Assembly (NCBI RefSeq): GCF_014652095.1
Contig: NZ_BMYD01000002.1
Coordinates: forward strand, 372,001-436,000
Source: Cognatilysobacter bugurensis
GTDB taxonomy: Bacteria > Pseudomonadota > Gammaproteobacteria > Xanthomonadales > Xanthomonadaceae
Reading direction: 5' to 3'
Length of the DNA: 64,000 nucleotides
Under the pieces are notes generated by a model. The model had not been told where the DNA came from. It did not search any database and saw only the letters and a list, made by a program, of their open reading frames with translations. Shown here in pieces: positions 25,689 through 36,160 of the stretch. The translations under genes were made by a program, and so were the position numbers. The first letter of the stretch is position 1. Each line of letters begins with the position of its first letter.

Positions 25689-25787
25689 GCACGCACCCGC
25701 GAAGCCGACAGGGCGTGCATCTTACGAGAGCGATCGGGCGCCGGCGACCGCGTTATCCTCGCGGGCCGCTGCAGGCAGGACCATTGC

Positions 25788-27239
25788 ATGACCGCCCCGA
25801 CGCTGATCGAAACCGCCCTCGCACCCGCGGTGGGCCTGGTCAACAACGTGCTGTGGAACTACGTGCTGATCTACGGCCTGCTCGCCGTGGGCGTGTATTT
25901 CACGGTGCGGCTGCGCGGACTGCAGGTGCGACGCTTCGGCCACATGCTGCGCATCGTGAGCCCCGGCAAGGGCGGCGACGCGAGCGGCATCTCGCCGTTC
26001 CAGGCGCTCGCCACGAGCCTCGCCTCGCGCGTGGGCACCGGCAACCTCGCGGGCGTCGCGATCGCGCTCGGCGTCGGCGGGCCCGGCGCGCTGTTCTGGA
26101 TGTGGTGCACGGCCGTGGTCGGCATGGCCACCGCGTACGCTGAAAGCTCGCTCGCGCAGCTCTACAAGGTGCGCGACGAAAAGGGCCAGTACCGCGGCGG
26201 CCCGGCGTATTACATGGAGCGCGGCCTCAAGCAGCGCTGGATGGGCATGGCGTTCGCGGTCGCGCTGCTCGTGAGCTACGGGGCGATCTTCAACTCCGTG
26301 CACGCGAATGCGGTGGCGCAGTCGGTCGGCGAGGCGTTCGGCTTCGATCAGAACCTCATCGCGATCGTGCTCGTCGTGCTCACGGGCGCGGTGATCTTCG
26401 GCGGCCTGCGCGGTGTCGCGCGCTTCTCCGAATGGGTCGTACCGCTGATGGCCGTGGCCTACCTGCTGCTTGCGGGCTGGGTGGTGGTCACGAACATCGC
26501 CGACATTCCCGACGTGCTCATGCGCGTGCTGCGCAACGCATTTGGCCTCGATGCCGCGGCTGGCGGCATTCTCGGCGGCATCGCCGCGGCGCTGCTGCAG
26601 GGCGTCAAGCGCGGCCTGTATTCGAACGAGGCCGGCATGGGCAGCGCGCCGAACATCGCGGCCGCCGCCACGCCCGTGCCGCACCACCCGGCGAGCCAGG
26701 GCCTCGTGCAGTCGCTCGGCGTGTTCATCGACACGCTGCTGATCTGCAGCGCGACGGGCTTTGTCATCCTGCTCTCGGGCGTGCTCGGCGACGGGGCCGG
26801 CGACGGCATCGTGCTCACGCAGCGCGCGATGAGCGTGTTCTTCGGCGACGCCGGCACGGTGTTCGTCGCGATCGCGATGTTCTTCTTCGCGTTCACCACG
26901 ATCATCGGCAACTATTCCTATGCCGAGAACAACCTCATCTACCTCGGCGGCGGCGGCCGCGTCGGCCTGCTCGTGCTGCGCCTGATCACGCTCGCCGTCG
27001 TGGCCTGGGGCGTGTACTCGAAGGTGCAGATCGTCTGGGACGCGGCCGATGCATCGATGGCGATCATGTCCACGATCAACCTCGTCGGGGTCGTGCTGCT
27101 GGCGGGCGTGGTCGCGAAGCTCACGCGCGATTACGACGCGCAGCTCGACGCGGGGCGCGAACCGACGTTCCTGATCGCCGACCACCCCGAGCTGGCCGAC
27201 GGCGTGGACGCCGAAATCTGGCGCGAGCCGAAGCGCTGA
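25788..27239 (+). CDS. Sodium:alanine symporter (AGCS family)
   Basis: 483 residues, with about 10-11 membrane segments. The family signature SPFQALATSLASRVGTGNLAGVA is at about residues 65-88, and the GLYSNEAGMGSAPNIAAAA motif near 280 also belongs to the AGCS/DAACS symporters, which import alanine or glycine with Na+ or H+. The inner-membrane location follows from the topology. ATG 25788 lies 100 bp from the divergent purD start. A C-terminal 40-residue hydrophilic tail (PTFLIADHPELADGVDAEIW) resembles that of other proteobacterial members. Confidence 0.93.
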   Translation: MTAPTLIETALAPAVGLVNNVLWNYVLIYGLLAVGVYFTVRLRGLQVRRFGHMLRIVSPGKGGDASGISPFQALATSLASRVGTGNLAGVAIALGVGGPGALFWMWCTAVVGMATAYAESSLAQLYKVRDEKGQYRGGPAYYMERGLKQRWMGMAFAVALLVSYGAIFNSVHANAVAQSVGEAFGFDQNLIAIVLVVLTGAVIFGGLRGVARFSEWVVPLMAVAYLLLAGWVVVTNIADIPDVLMRVLRNAFGLDAAAGGILGGIAAALLQGVKRGLYSNEAGMGSAPNIAAAATPVPHHPASQGLVQSLGVFIDTLLICSATGFVILLSGVLGDGAGDGIVLTQRAMSVFFGDAGTVFVAIAMFFFAFTTIIGNYSYAENNLIYLGGGGRVGLLVLRLITLAVVAWGVYSKVQIVWDAADASMAIMSTINLVGVVLLAGVVAKLTRDYDAQLDAGREPTFLIADHPELADGVDAEIWREPKR

Positions 27240-27263
27240 GGCGCCGGCCGGGACGCGCTTCGC

Positions 27264-29030
27264 TCAGAACGGGAAGAAGCGCGGGATCAGCACCACCGCC
27301 ATGCCCCAGAACAGCAGGTTGAGCGGCACGCCGATTTTCGCGAAGTCGGTGAACCGGTAGCCGCCGGCGCTGTAGACCATCGTATTGGTTTGGTAGCCGA
27401 CGGGCGTTGCGAAGCTCGTCGACGCCGCGAACGCCACCGCCACGAGCAGCGGGCGTGCATCGATGCCAAGCCCCTCTGCCGCCGCGATCGCGATCGGCAC
27501 CACGAGCACGGCCGCGGCATTGTTGCTCATGATCTCGGTGAGAATCGCGGTGAGCCCGTACACCGCGGCGAGCGTGAACAGCGGACCGTACGGGCCCACC
27601 CATTCGATCGTGCGCGCGGCGACCCAGTCCGCGCCGCCGGTGTTGTCGATCGCAAGCCCAAGCGGCAGCAGGCCGGCGAGCAGCACGACGACGCGCCAGT
27701 CGATCGCCGCATAGGCCTCGGCCGGCGTGATGCAGCGCAGTGCGACCACCGCCGCGCAGCCGATGAGCGCCGCACCGACGATCGGCAGCAGGCCCAAGGA
27801 CGCGGCAATCATCACCGCCACCAGCACGCCGATCGCGCCGATCGCGCGCGGCCAGTCCACGCGCGGCTGCGGATGCGCGCCGAGCACCATGAGGCCGCGG
27901 TCCCGGCCGAGCGTGTCGATCGCGTCGGCCGTCGCATCGACGACGAGCACGTCGCCAACCGCGAGCGGGATGCGGTCGAGCGGAGCGCGCATTGCCGGAT
28001 GCCGCCGGTGCAGGCCGTGCACGCGGCAGCGGTAGAGGTGGCCGAAGCGCACGTCGCGCAGGGTCTTGTCGACCAGGAACGAGCCCGGCGTGACCATCAC
28101 CTGGGCGCGCAGCCGCTCGGTCGATGGGTGCCCGTCGAGGTCGGAGGACACCGGGTCGTAGCGCAGCCGCTGGCGCTGGCGCAGCGCTTCGATGTCGGCC
28201 CAGTTGCCGGCCAGGAGCAGCCGGTCGCCGGGCTCGAGCGAGACGTTCGCGGGGCCCGGCAGCGCCTCGCCGGTGCGGAACACCTCGAGCAACACGGCGC
28301 GCGGGTCGGTGCCTTCGACCGACAACTGCGACCAGCGCCGCCCTGCAAGCCGCGATTCGGGCGTTACCAGCAACTCCGCGACGCAGCGGCCCACCGGGTC
28401 GTGCGTGGCTTGCCCGGGCACACCGAGATCGGGCAGCAGCAAGGGCCGCGCGATCATCATGTAGAGCACGCCGACCGACGCGAAGATCAGGCCCAGCGGC
28501 GCGAATTCGAAGATCGTAAAGCCGCCCCAGCCGCTCTGGCGCGCAAGCGAGTCGACGAGCAGGTTCGTCGAGGTGCCGACCAGCGTGCACACGCCGCCGA
28601 ACTGCGCCGCGTACGAGAGCGGGATCAAAAAGCGCGACGGCCCCCAGCCGCGCGCGGAGGTGGCCCGGATCACGAGCGGCAGGAACACCGCGACCGCGGC
28701 CGTGTTGTTGACGAACGCCGAGATCGTCGCGACGAGCAACATCATCAGCAGCGCGAACAGCCAGCGCCATTTCACGCGCGCGAGCAATTCGGCAATGCCC
28801 AGCAGCGCGCCGCTGCGCTCGATCGCCGCGCTGAGCACGAACATCGCGGCGACCGTGACGGTGGCCGGGCTGCTGAAGCCCGACAGCGCGTCCGGCACCG
28901 AGACGATGCGCAGCATCAACAGGCAGCACAGCACGAGCAGCGCGACCACGTCGACCGGCAACTTCTCGGTGACGAACAGGTAGATCGCGCCGGCCAACAC
29001 CACCAACGTCAACGCCAGTTCAATGCCCAT
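27264..29030 (-). CDS. SLC13/DASS-type transporter with two TrkA-C domains
   Basis: 588 residues. N-terminal membrane half (about 1-175) with AFVNNTAAVAVFLPLVI and the GTSTNLLVDSLA motif, a central cytosolic region with two RCK/TrkA-C domains (about 200-360), and a C-terminal membrane half with IMSNNAAAVLVVPIAIA and FATPVGYQTNTMVY. The inverted-repeat layout with SNT-type motifs marks the divalent anion:Na+ symporters; relatives carry dicarboxylates, sulfate or other anions. The substrate cannot be told. Its stop lies close to the convergent symporter's stop. Confidence 0.9.
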   Translation of the reverse strand: MGIELALTLVVLAGAIYLFVTEKLPVDVVALLVLCCLLMLRIVSVPDALSGFSSPATVTVAAMFVLSAAIERSGALLGIAELLARVKWRWLFALLMMLLVATISAFVNNTAAVAVFLPLVIRATSARGWGPSRFLIPLSYAAQFGGVCTLVGTSTNLLVDSLARQSGWGGFTIFEFAPLGLIFASVGVLYMMIARPLLLPDLGVPGQATHDPVGRCVAELLVTPESRLAGRRWSQLSVEGTDPRAVLLEVFRTGEALPGPANVSLEPGDRLLLAGNWADIEALRQRQRLRYDPVSSDLDGHPSTERLRAQVMVTPGSFLVDKTLRDVRFGHLYRCRVHGLHRRHPAMRAPLDRIPLAVGDVLVVDATADAIDTLGRDRGLMVLGAHPQPRVDWPRAIGAIGVLVAVMIAASLGLLPIVGAALIGCAAVVALRCITPAEAYAAIDWRVVVLLAGLLPLGLAIDNTGGADWVAARTIEWVGPYGPLFTLAAVYGLTAILTEIMSNNAAAVLVVPIAIAAAEGLGIDARPLLVAVAFAASTSFATPVGYQTNTMVYSAGGYRFTDFAKIGVPLNLLFWGMAVVLIPRFFPF

Positions 29031-29327
29031 GCATGCCCTGTGGAAACGTTCCGACCGCCGAGTATGCCGCGGCGATGCTCATGATCCGGTCGAGTGTCGT
29101 GTTCGATGCACGGCGGCGTTCGTCTCATCGCGTGCAATGGCCGCGCTGGCCGGCCCGCGGATCACGTCGAAAAAGGGCTGCAACGGAGGCGTCGCATGCC
29201 TCGTCGTCGACCGCGTTCGAAGCTCAAGGCGCGGATGACGCGCGCCTGCAACATTCATCGCGATGGCGGGTGCTTGCTGCGAACGCATCAGTCACGTGCG
29301 ACGCGCGCGATCGGCACCGTCATGAGC
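29031..29327. other. 297-bp gap without a gene
   Basis: I see no convincing gene, hairpin or promoter here. It must contain the promoter of the minus-strand SLC13 gene and the end of the antiporter transcript. Confidence 0.5.
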
Positions 29328-30413
29328 TCACGAGCGGCGGCGGTGTCGCCGCTCATTCAGCGCGCGGGCGACGACCACCGCAAGCGTGACCGCCGTGAGC
29401 GGGACCACGAAGTACAGCATCACGCGGCTGTAGGCCGGCAGCGCATCGTGCCCGGCGGCATCGAGCAGCAGGTACGCGGTGTAGGCAACGTAGTAGCCCA
29501 AGAACACCGCGGCTTCCCAGCGCTGGATGCAGTGCCCGGTGAAGAAGATGGGCAGGCAGGCCACGGCGACCGCGGTCATGACCGGCAGGTCGAAATTGAG
29601 CGCGGCCGGGCCGACCGGCAGGCCGTCCGGCGCAAATAGCACGGTGATGCCGAGGATCAGCAGCAGGTTGAGGATGTTGCTGCCGACGACGTTGCCGACC
29701 GCAAGGTCACGCTCGCCGCGCGCGGTGGCGATGATCGACGTCGCGATCTCCGGCATCGACGTGCCCACCGCGACCACGGTGAGCCCGATCACGAGCTCGC
29801 TGAGGCCGAATGCCTCGGCGATCTTCACTGCCGAATCCACGAGCCAGTGCGCGCCGAGCACGAGCAGCGCGAGCCCGCCGAGAACGAATGCGATATCGAG
29901 CAGCGGCCGGCGCGTGGCAGGCGCCGGCACGTCGGCCTCCGCGGCCGTGGCGGGGCTCCCTGCCGCGCCCTCGCGGCGGCCGAGGTGCACCTGCGTGATC
30001 AGGTACGCGATCCCGCCCGCCACGAGCAACAGGCCTTCGGGCCGGCTGATGCGTCCGTCCAGCGCCAGCGCGAACACCACGAGCGAGGCGGCGATCATCA
30101 CCGGCACGTCGAGCCACACGAGCTGGCGCTGCACGACGAGCGGCGCGATCAGCCCGCTGATGCCGAGGATCAGCAGCACATTAGTGATGTTGCTGCCGAC
30201 GACGTTCCCGAGTGCGACGTCACTCGCGCCCGAACGCACCGAGCCGATGCCGACCGCAAGCTCCGGCGCACTCGTGCCGAACGCGACAACCGTCAGGCCG
30301 ATCACCAGCGGCGACAGGCCGGTCGCGAGCGCGAGCCGCGACGCTCCGCGGACCAGGGCTTCCGCGCCGACGAGCAGCGCGCCCAGGCCCAGCAGGAGGA
30401 TCAGCCAAGTCAT
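29328..30413 (-). CDS. Calcium/sodium antiporter (CaCA family)
   Basis: 361 residues with two homologous Na_Ca_ex halves. Each has an alpha-repeat: [18 protein letters not shown] with [17 protein letters not shown] (about 45-95), and [15 protein letters not shown] with [17 protein letters not shown] (about 210-260). The paired acidic GTSxPE motifs bind the ion. Expected in the inner membrane, exchanging Ca2+ for Na+ or H+; YrbG-like by layout. Its ATG lies one base after the purH stop, so it is almost certainly read from the purH transcript, an unusual pairing. Confidence 0.93.
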   Translation of the reverse strand: MTWLILLLGLGALLVGAEALVRGASRLALATGLSPLVIGLTVVAFGTSAPELAVGIGSVRSGASDVALGNVVGSNITNVLLILGISGLIAPLVVQRQLVWLDVPVMIAASLVVFALALDGRISRPEGLLLVAGGIAYLITQVHLGRREGAAGSPATAAEADVPAPATRRPLLDIAFVLGGLALLVLGAHWLVDSAVKIAEAFGLSELVIGLTVVAVGTSMPEIATSIIATARGERDLAVGNVVGSNILNLLLILGITVLFAPDGLPVGPAALNFDLPVMTAVAVACLPIFFTGHCIQRWEAAVFLGYYVAYTAYLLLDAAGHDALPAYSRVMLYFVVPLTAVTLAVVVARALNERRHRRRS

Positions 30414-30414
30414 G

Positions 30415-32016
30415 TCAGTGGCGGAAGTGGCGCACGCCGGTAAAGACCATCGCGAGGCCGTGCTCGTCGGCCGCGGCGATCACTTCGGCATCGCGCATCG
30501 AGCCACCCGGCTGGATCACCGCCTTGATGCCGGCCGCGGCGGCGGCGTCGATGCCGTCGCGGAACGGGAAGAACGCATCGCTGGCCATCACCGCGCCCGG
30601 CACCGCGAGCCCGGCTTCGTCGGCCTTGAGCGCGGCGATCTTCGCGCTGACCACGCGGCTCATCTGGCCCGCGCCGACGCCGACGGTGCGGCTGCCACTC
30701 ACGTAGACGATCGCGTTCGACTTCACGTACTTCGCCACGCGCCAGGCGAACAGCAGGTCGGCCATCTGCGCCTCGGTCGGCGCGACCTTCGTGACGACCT
30801 TGAGCTCGTCGCGCGTCACCTCGCGGTTGTCGGCGCTCTGCATGAGCAGGCCCGACCCGACGCGCTTGACGTCGATCATGTTGCGGCCGTCGCCATGCGG
30901 GATGCGCAGCACGCGCACGTTCGCTTTCTTCTTTGCGTACGCGAGCGCAGCGTCGTCGTAATCAGGCGCGATCAGCACCTCGACGAACTGGCGGTCGAGG
31001 ATCGACTTCGCGGTTGCGCCGTCGAGCGTGCGATTGAACGCGATGATGCCGCCGAACGCGCTCGTCGGATCGGTAGCGTACGCGTGCTCATAGGCCTGTG
31101 CGTTGTCGTCGGCTTCGGCAACGCCGCAGGGGTTCGCATGCTTGACGATCACGCACGCCGGCCGCTCGAACTGGCGCACGCATTCCCACGCGGCGTCTGC
31201 ATCGGCGAGGTTGTTGTACGAAAGCTCCTTGCCCTGCAACTGCGTGAACGTCGCAAGCGTGCCCGGCACCGGCCAGAGGTCACGGTAGAACGCACCCTGC
31301 TGATGCGGGTTCTCGCCGTAGCGCAGGTCCATGACCTTGATGAAGCTGCCGTTCGCCTGCTGCGGGAACATCGAGCGGCAAGCGACGCCGTTGCTGCCGA
31401 CCTCGACGATCGAGGACAGGTAATCGCTGATGCACGCGTCGTACTGCGACACGCGGTTGAACGCGGCGACCGCGAGCGAAAAGCGCGTGTTCGCCGACAG
31501 CGCGCCATCGTTGCCATCGAGTTCGGCGACGAGTGCGTCGTACTGCGACGGGTCGGTCGCGACCGCGACGCGCGCGAAGTTCTTTGCGGCCGAGCGCAGC
31601 ATCGCCGGGCCGCCGATGTCGATGTTCTCGATGATCTCGTCCATCGGCGCGTTCGGGTTCACCGACACCTGCTCGAACGGATAGAGATTGAGCACGAGCA
31701 GGTCGATCGCGCCGATGCCGTGCTCGGCCATCACCGCATCGTCGACGCCCGCGCGGCCCAGCAGTCCGCCGTGCACGAGCGGGTGCAGCGTTTTGACGCG
31801 GCCGTCCATCATTTCCGGGAAGCCGGTGACGTCGCTGACGTCACGCACGGGCAGGCCCGCTTCACGCAGCGCCTTCGCCGTGCCGCCGGTCGAGACGAGG
31901 TCGACGCCGTGGCGATGCAGCGCGCGTGCGAGATCGAGCAGGCCGGTCTTGTCGGACACGGACAGCAGCGCGCGGCGAAGCGTCACCGGCGAGGCGGGCA
32001 GGGCGTCGAGGGTCAT
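30415..32016 (-). CDS. purH: Bifunctional AICAR transformylase/IMP cyclohydrolase
   Basis: 533 residues. The N-terminal MGS-like IMP cyclohydrolase domain (about 12-200; [52 protein letters not shown]) joins the AICAR formyltransferase domain (KHANPCGVA at about 300, and the C-terminal [12 protein letters not shown] with GVRHFRH). It performs the last two steps of IMP synthesis in the cytosol. Upstream lies fis (183 bp away); downstream the antiporter follows by one base. A TATAAT sequence lies about 30 bp before the start on the minus strand. Confidence 0.97.
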   Translation of the reverse strand: MTLDALPASPVTLRRALLSVSDKTGLLDLARALHRHGVDLVSTGGTAKALREAGLPVRDVSDVTGFPEMMDGRVKTLHPLVHGGLLGRAGVDDAVMAEHGIGAIDLLVLNLYPFEQVSVNPNAPMDEIIENIDIGGPAMLRSAAKNFARVAVATDPSQYDALVAELDGNDGALSANTRFSLAVAAFNRVSQYDACISDYLSSIVEVGSNGVACRSMFPQQANGSFIKVMDLRYGENPHQQGAFYRDLWPVPGTLATFTQLQGKELSYNNLADADAAWECVRQFERPACVIVKHANPCGVAEADDNAQAYEHAYATDPTSAFGGIIAFNRTLDGATAKSILDRQFVEVLIAPDYDDAALAYAKKKANVRVLRIPHGDGRNMIDVKRVGSGLLMQSADNREVTRDELKVVTKVAPTEAQMADLLFAWRVAKYVKSNAIVYVSGSRTVGVGAGQMSRVVSAKIAALKADEAGLAVPGAVMASDAFFPFRDGIDAAAAAGIKAVIQPGGSMRDAEVIAAADEHGLAMVFTGVRHFRH

Positions 32017-32045
32017 GCGGGCAGTCGGCGGCGGAGAGGGCGCGG

Positions 32046-32051
32046 ATTATA
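32046..32051 (-). promoter_or_regulatory. Possible -10 element for purH
   Basis: TATAAT on the minus strand (plus-strand ATTATA) in very GC-rich surroundings, 30 bp before the purH ATG. No good -35 element is seen at the right distance, so a promoter is only suggested. Confidence 0.4.
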
Positions 32052-32199
32052 CGGCGCGGGGTTCTTCGGGCCGGGCCGGGCGCCGTTGCGCGGCTGCGTC
32101 GATGCGCATGCGACATGCGCGTGTGGACGGTGCCGCGAATGCAGCAAGGTCGAATCGTCGGGTTGAAGCAAGCGCGAAGCCGCGTGGCCTCACGGAACT

Positions 32200-32469
32200 T
32201 CAGGCCAGGCCGTACTCGCGCAGCTTCTTGCGCAGCGTCGCGCGGTGGATGCCGAGCATCGTGGCCGCGCGGCTCTGGTTGCCGTCGCAGTGCTGCAGCA
32301 CTTCGGCGAACAGCGGGATCTCGAGTTCGCGCAGCGCGACTTCGTAGAGGTTCTCGGTGTCGCAGCCGTTGAGGTCGCGCAGGTAACGGCGGATCGACGT
32401 CGCCACGTGGTCACGCAGCGGAACGCGCGAAGCAGGGCGGCTGTCGGGGCGGTCGGCGACGGTGCTCAA
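32200..32469 (-). CDS. fis: Fis nucleoid-associated regulator
   Basis: 89 residues. The helix-turn-helix ([25 protein letters not shown], final 30 residues) and the [20 protein letters not shown] helices match Fis, a DNA-bending regulator of growth-phase genes and recombination. The proposed start is a TTG (32469); no better ATG exists in frame and the first conserved residues lie 18 codons later. It sits upstream of purH, an order I associate with Xanthomonadales. Confidence 0.92.
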   Translation of the reverse strand: MSTVADRPDSRPASRVPLRDHVATSIRRYLRDLNGCDTENLYEVALRELEIPLFAEVLQHCDGNQSRAATMLGIHRATLRKKLREYGLA

Positions 32470-32607
32470 GCGGGCAGTCCCGGAAATCGCGGCACGAGGA
32501 GGTCCGCCGCAGGGCGACGGGGTGCGGGAGTCTAGCCCGGGGCCGTCGCCCCGACCAACGCGACGATGCGGCCTGCGTCGCAGATCATGCGTCTGCGCGG
32601 CGCGGGC

Positions 32608-33543
32608 TCAGCGGAAATCGAATGCAAACGCCACGACGCCGGGCGCGGGTTCGAGCACGTCGAGCTGCACGCTCGCCGATTCGCCCGGCATCAGCACTCT
32701 TCCCGCATCGCCCGCGTACTCGGCCGGCAGGAACGCGCGGCGGCCCATCGGGGCACCGTCGACGTCCGACAGCGTCAGCACGAGCGCCGGCCACGGCTGC
32801 GGCCAGCGCGCATCGTTGCGGAAACTCGCGCGCGCGGTGAGCACGCCGGGCGCGCCGGGCTTGGGCAGCACGCTGCGATCGAGCATCGTGAACGCCGACG
32901 GCTCGCGCCACGCGGGCACGCTGCAGCCCAACGCGCCACAGAGCGCTTCCACGGTCGGCCGCCAGCTCGCCTGCGCAGCGAGCGCGTCGCGCTGGGCCAG
33001 CACGAGTTGCAGCGCGAGCGTGAGCGCGAGCAGGGCGATGCCGCCGTAGAGCGGCCAGCGTCGCGCCGTCGGGCGGTCGCGAACCCGCGCGCGGGCAAAG
33101 CTGGGCGCGGCGCGCGTTGCAGGCGCGGCAGGGTGCACGTGGGCGGCCGGCGGCGGGGTTCGTTGGGCCTGCACCACCATTGGGCCGGGCGCTGCGCTCG
33201 GCGATGCCGCCGACTCGGTCGGACGGGTCTCCGATGCGCGCGCGCTGTCGCGTCGATCACGCGCAGGAGAAGGGGGGCGGCTGTCGTGCGGCGTGGCCTC
33301 CCCCGGTGACCGAGCGCCCCGTTCGGTGCCGGTCCCGCCCGCGGCGCGGGGCAGCTGCGGCGTCAGCCGATCCGCATCGGGGCGACGCAGCCCGGACGCA
33401 TCACGCGGCGATGCTTCGTCGACGGATGCGTTCTCATCGTTCCCGAGCACCTGCCCGCAGCGCGGGCAGCGCTGCTCGGTGCCGCCGCGGCGCGGCGTGA
33501 CGCGCGCGACGAGAAATCCGCAATTGGGGCAGGGCAGGAACAT
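32608..33543 (-). CDS. Zinc-ribbon and DUF3426 domain membrane protein
   Basis: 311 residues. An N-terminal zinc ribbon (CPNC and CPRC, residues 5-29), a long Pro/Ser/Arg-rich disordered linker, one transmembrane helix (about 165-187) and a periplasmic DUF3426 domain (about 190-311: LLDRSVLPKPG-type strands, SFRNDARWPQPWPALVLTLSD, MPGESASVQLDV). This MJ0042/DUF3426 architecture is known from many proteobacteria, always near prmA or fis here; function unknown. It lies 18 bp after prmA on the same strand and is likely part of its operon. Confidence 0.9.
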   Translation of the reverse strand: MFLPCPNCGFLVARVTPRRGGTEQRCPRCGQVLGNDENASVDEASPRDASGLRRPDADRLTPQLPRAAGGTGTERGARSPGEATPHDSRPPSPARDRRDSARASETRPTESAASPSAAPGPMVVQAQRTPPPAAHVHPAAPATRAAPSFARARVRDRPTARRWPLYGGIALLALTLALQLVLAQRDALAAQASWRPTVEALCGALGCSVPAWREPSAFTMLDRSVLPKPGAPGVLTARASFRNDARWPQPWPALVLTLSDVDGAPMGRRAFLPAEYAGDAGRVLMPGESASVQLDVLEPAPGVVAFAFDFR

Positions 33544-33561
33544 GGGGCGAGTGTAAGCGGC

Positions 33562-34479
33562 TCAGCGGCGACGGCCGTCGATGCGCACCCAGTCCTCGAG
33601 TCGCTCGACGTGCAGCTCGTCGAACGCCGCCGTGTAGCGCGCGATCACCTCGTCCTCCTGGCCGGCCAGGATGCCCGACAGCGCGATGCGCCCGCCCGGT
33701 GCGACGCGCGCGGCGAGCGTGTCGGCGAGCGCGATCAACGCCGAGGCGAGGATGTTGGCGACAACGACCGGATACGCCTGCTGCGGCGCGGACTCGGGCG
33801 CGTGGACCACGAGCCGGTCGTCGACCCCGTTGCGCGCGGCGTTGTCGTGCGTCGCAATCAGCGCCTGCGGGTCGTTGTCGATGCCGGTGGCCTGCGCGGC
33901 GCCGAGCTTGAGCGCGGCGAGCGCGAGGATGCCCGAGCCGCAGCCGAAGTCGAGCACGTGCGCGCCGTCGAGCGCGCCCTCGCGTGCGAGTGCATCGAGC
34001 CACTGCAGGCACAGCGCGGTGGTCGGGTGCGTGCCCGAGCCGAACGCCAGGCCCGGGTCGAGCCGTACGATCGCGTCGCGCTCGGCGTCGGCGCCGTCGG
34101 GCAGCTCGTGGTTCCACGGCACGATCCAGGTGCGCTCGCCGAAGCGCAGCGGTTCGTACTGGTCCATCCACGCCCGCTCCCAGTCCTGGTCGTCGACCTC
34201 GCGGAACTGCGCGCGCGTCCAGTCCAGCCCGTCGTCGGCCGCGCCGAGGGCGTGCAGCAGCAGTGCCTCCGGCGTGCCGGCCGGGAACAGCGCGGTGAGC
34301 ACGAGTTCGCCCCACAGCGGCTGCTCGCCGACGCCGGGCTCGAAAATCGCCTGCTCGTCCGGCGCGTCGGCGTGCGCGTCGGCAAGCGTGACGGCCAGCG
34401 CCCCGACATCCTCGAGTGCGCGCTCGTAGCGCGGCTGCTCGCGCTCGGTGCAGGACAGGCTGAGTTCGAGGAACGGCAT
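33562..34479 (-). CDS. prmA: Ribosomal protein L11 methyltransferase
   Basis: 305 residues. N-terminal substrate-recognition domain ([27 protein letters not shown]), the PrmA motif [20 protein letters not shown] near 165, SAM motif [21 protein letters not shown] near 190, and [14 protein letters not shown] near 255. It trimethylates several residues of L11 in the ribosome. MPFLELSL at 34479 is the conserved N-terminus, so this ATG is used rather than one 99 nt upstream. The DUF3426, fis and purH genes follow on the same strand. Confidence 0.95.
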   Translation of the reverse strand: MPFLELSLSCTEREQPRYERALEDVGALAVTLADAHADAPDEQAIFEPGVGEQPLWGELVLTALFPAGTPEALLLHALGAADDGLDWTRAQFREVDDQDWERAWMDQYEPLRFGERTWIVPWNHELPDGADAERDAIVRLDPGLAFGSGTHPTTALCLQWLDALAREGALDGAHVLDFGCGSGILALAALKLGAAQATGIDNDPQALIATHDNAARNGVDDRLVVHAPESAPQQAYPVVVANILASALIALADTLAARVAPGGRIALSGILAGQEDEVIARYTAAFDELHVERLEDWVRIDGRRR

Positions 34480-34599
34480 GGGCGGCACCGACGCGGAGGG
34501 CCGGCCATTATCGGCCTGCATCGCATCCCCCGCACGGTGCGTGTCGGCGCGGCTCCGCCCGCCGGCGCTCGATCCCACTGCGTCCGATGCGTGAAACGA

Positions 34600-34626
34600 A
34601 AACGCCCGCGGCGTGCGCGGGCGTTT
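34600..34626 (-). terminator. Rho-independent terminator of pilR
   Basis: An 11-bp stem (AAACGCCCGCG / CGCGGGCGTTT) with a 5-nt loop, followed on the minus strand by TTTTCGTTTC, 22 bp past the pilR stop. It separates pilSR from the prmA operon. Confidence 0.8.
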
Positions 34627-34648
34627 CGGGCATCGCGCCTTGCAGGCG

Positions 34649-36055
34649 TCAGTCGATGCCGAGCTTCTTGAGCTTGTAGCGCAGCGCGCGGAACGTGATG
34701 CCCAGTGCCGCTGCAGTGCGCGTCTTGTTGTAGCGGTTTTCCTGCAGCGCGTGCTGGATCGCGGCGCGTTCGATCTCTTCGATGTACGACGGCAGCGCGC
34801 TGGTCGCGGTGTCGCGCGGATCGAGCGTGCGCGGGTCCAGGCCGGCAGCCGAATTGGCGGACGCGGCCGGCATCGGCGCGGGCGTGGCCGGCATCATCGC
34901 GCGCGGCAGGCTGAGGTCGTCGACGCCGATGACAGTGCCGTCCGCCAGCGCGAGCGCGCGTTCGAGGATGTTCTCGAGCTCGCGCACGTTGCCGGGGAAC
35001 GGGTAGCCGCGCAGGGCATCGAGCGCGCCGTCGCTGAGCGTCGGCGGCGTGCGGCCCTGCGTCTCGGACAGGCGCGTGAGCACGTTCGCGGCGAGGCCGG
35101 GCAGGTCTTCGAGGCGCTCGCGCAGCGGCGGCACGCGCAGCTCGATGACGTTGATGCGGTAGTAGAGGTCGTGACGGAAGCGGCCGTCGGCGATCAGCGC
35201 AGACAGGTCCTTGTGCGTCGCCGACAGGATCCGCACGTCGACCGTGACTTCGGCGTTCGCGCCGACCGGGCGGATCGACTTTTCCTGGATCGCGCGCAGC
35301 AGCTTGACCTGCATCGGCAGCGGCAGCTCGGCGACTTCGTCGAGGAACAGCGTGCCGCCGTCCGCCGCCTGGAACAGGCCCGGCTTGTCGGTGTGCGCGC
35401 CGGTGAAGCTGCCTTTCTTGTGGCCGAAGAACTCGCTTTCCATGAGTTCGGCCGGGATCGCACCGCAGTTGACCGGCACGAACGGACCGCCCGCGCGGCC
35501 GCTTTCGGCGTGGATCGTGCGCGCGACGAGTTCCTTGCCCACGCCCGATTCGCCGGCGATGTACACCGGCGCCTGCGAGCGGGCGACCTTGGTGACGGTC
35601 TGCCGCAGCTGCGCCATCGCCGGTGACTGGCCGTGCAGGCGCGATGCGCCGCTGTCGTTCGCGACCGGGGCGAGACGACGCTTTTCATGCAGTTCCAGCG
35701 CATGGCGCACGAGGTCGCGCAGCACGGCGAGGTCGACGGGCTTGGCGACGAAATCGAACGCGCCGGCCTTGAGCGCCTCGACGGCGGCCTCGACGTTGCC
35801 GAACGCCGTGATCATCGCGACCGGCGTGTTCGGGCAGCTCGCAGTGATTTCGGCGATGACCTCAAGCCCGGTGCCGTCCGGCAGGCGCATGTCGGTCAGG
35901 CACAGGTCGTAGCGGTTGCGCGCGAGCTGGTTACGCGCGTCGGCGACGCTCGATGCGGTGTCGCAGCGCAGGCCCATCCGGCCGAGCGTCATCACCAACA
36001 GTTCGCGGATGTCGCGCTCGTCGTCGACCACCAATGCACTGCGTTGTTCGGTCAT
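34649..36055 (-). CDS. pilR: Type IV pilus response regulator PilR (sigma-54 activator)
   Basis: 468 residues: receiver (phospho-Asp in [11 protein letters not shown], about residue 48), AAA+ sigma-54 interaction domain (GESGVGKE Walker A, the GAFTGA-type loop read here as GSFTGA, DEVAELP), and a Fis-type C-terminal helix-turn-helix ([25 protein letters not shown]). With the kinase PilS it would activate pilA through RpoN. ATG 36055 follows GGGGAC at good spacing and is preferred to a GTG 15 nt upstream. pilS lies just upstream in the same operon. Confidence 0.95.
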   Translation of the reverse strand: MTEQRSALVVDDERDIRELLVMTLGRMGLRCDTASSVADARNQLARNRYDLCLTDMRLPDGTGLEVIAEITASCPNTPVAMITAFGNVEAAVEALKAGAFDFVAKPVDLAVLRDLVRHALELHEKRRLAPVANDSGASRLHGQSPAMAQLRQTVTKVARSQAPVYIAGESGVGKELVARTIHAESGRAGGPFVPVNCGAIPAELMESEFFGHKKGSFTGAHTDKPGLFQAADGGTLFLDEVAELPLPMQVKLLRAIQEKSIRPVGANAEVTVDVRILSATHKDLSALIADGRFRHDLYYRINVIELRVPPLRERLEDLPGLAANVLTRLSETQGRTPPTLSDGALDALRGYPFPGNVRELENILERALALADGTVIGVDDLSLPRAMMPATPAPMPAASANSAAGLDPRTLDPRDTATSALPSYIEEIERAAIQHALQENRYNKTRTAAALGITFRALRYKLKKLGID

Positions 36056-36160
36056 CGGTGTCCCCGACACGGCTGTTCATCGCGCACGATAGCCGAACCG
36101 CTCGGACCCGGCCAACGAGGGATGCGCCGTCCGCCTGCAATCCGTGGCGGCCCGCACGCT

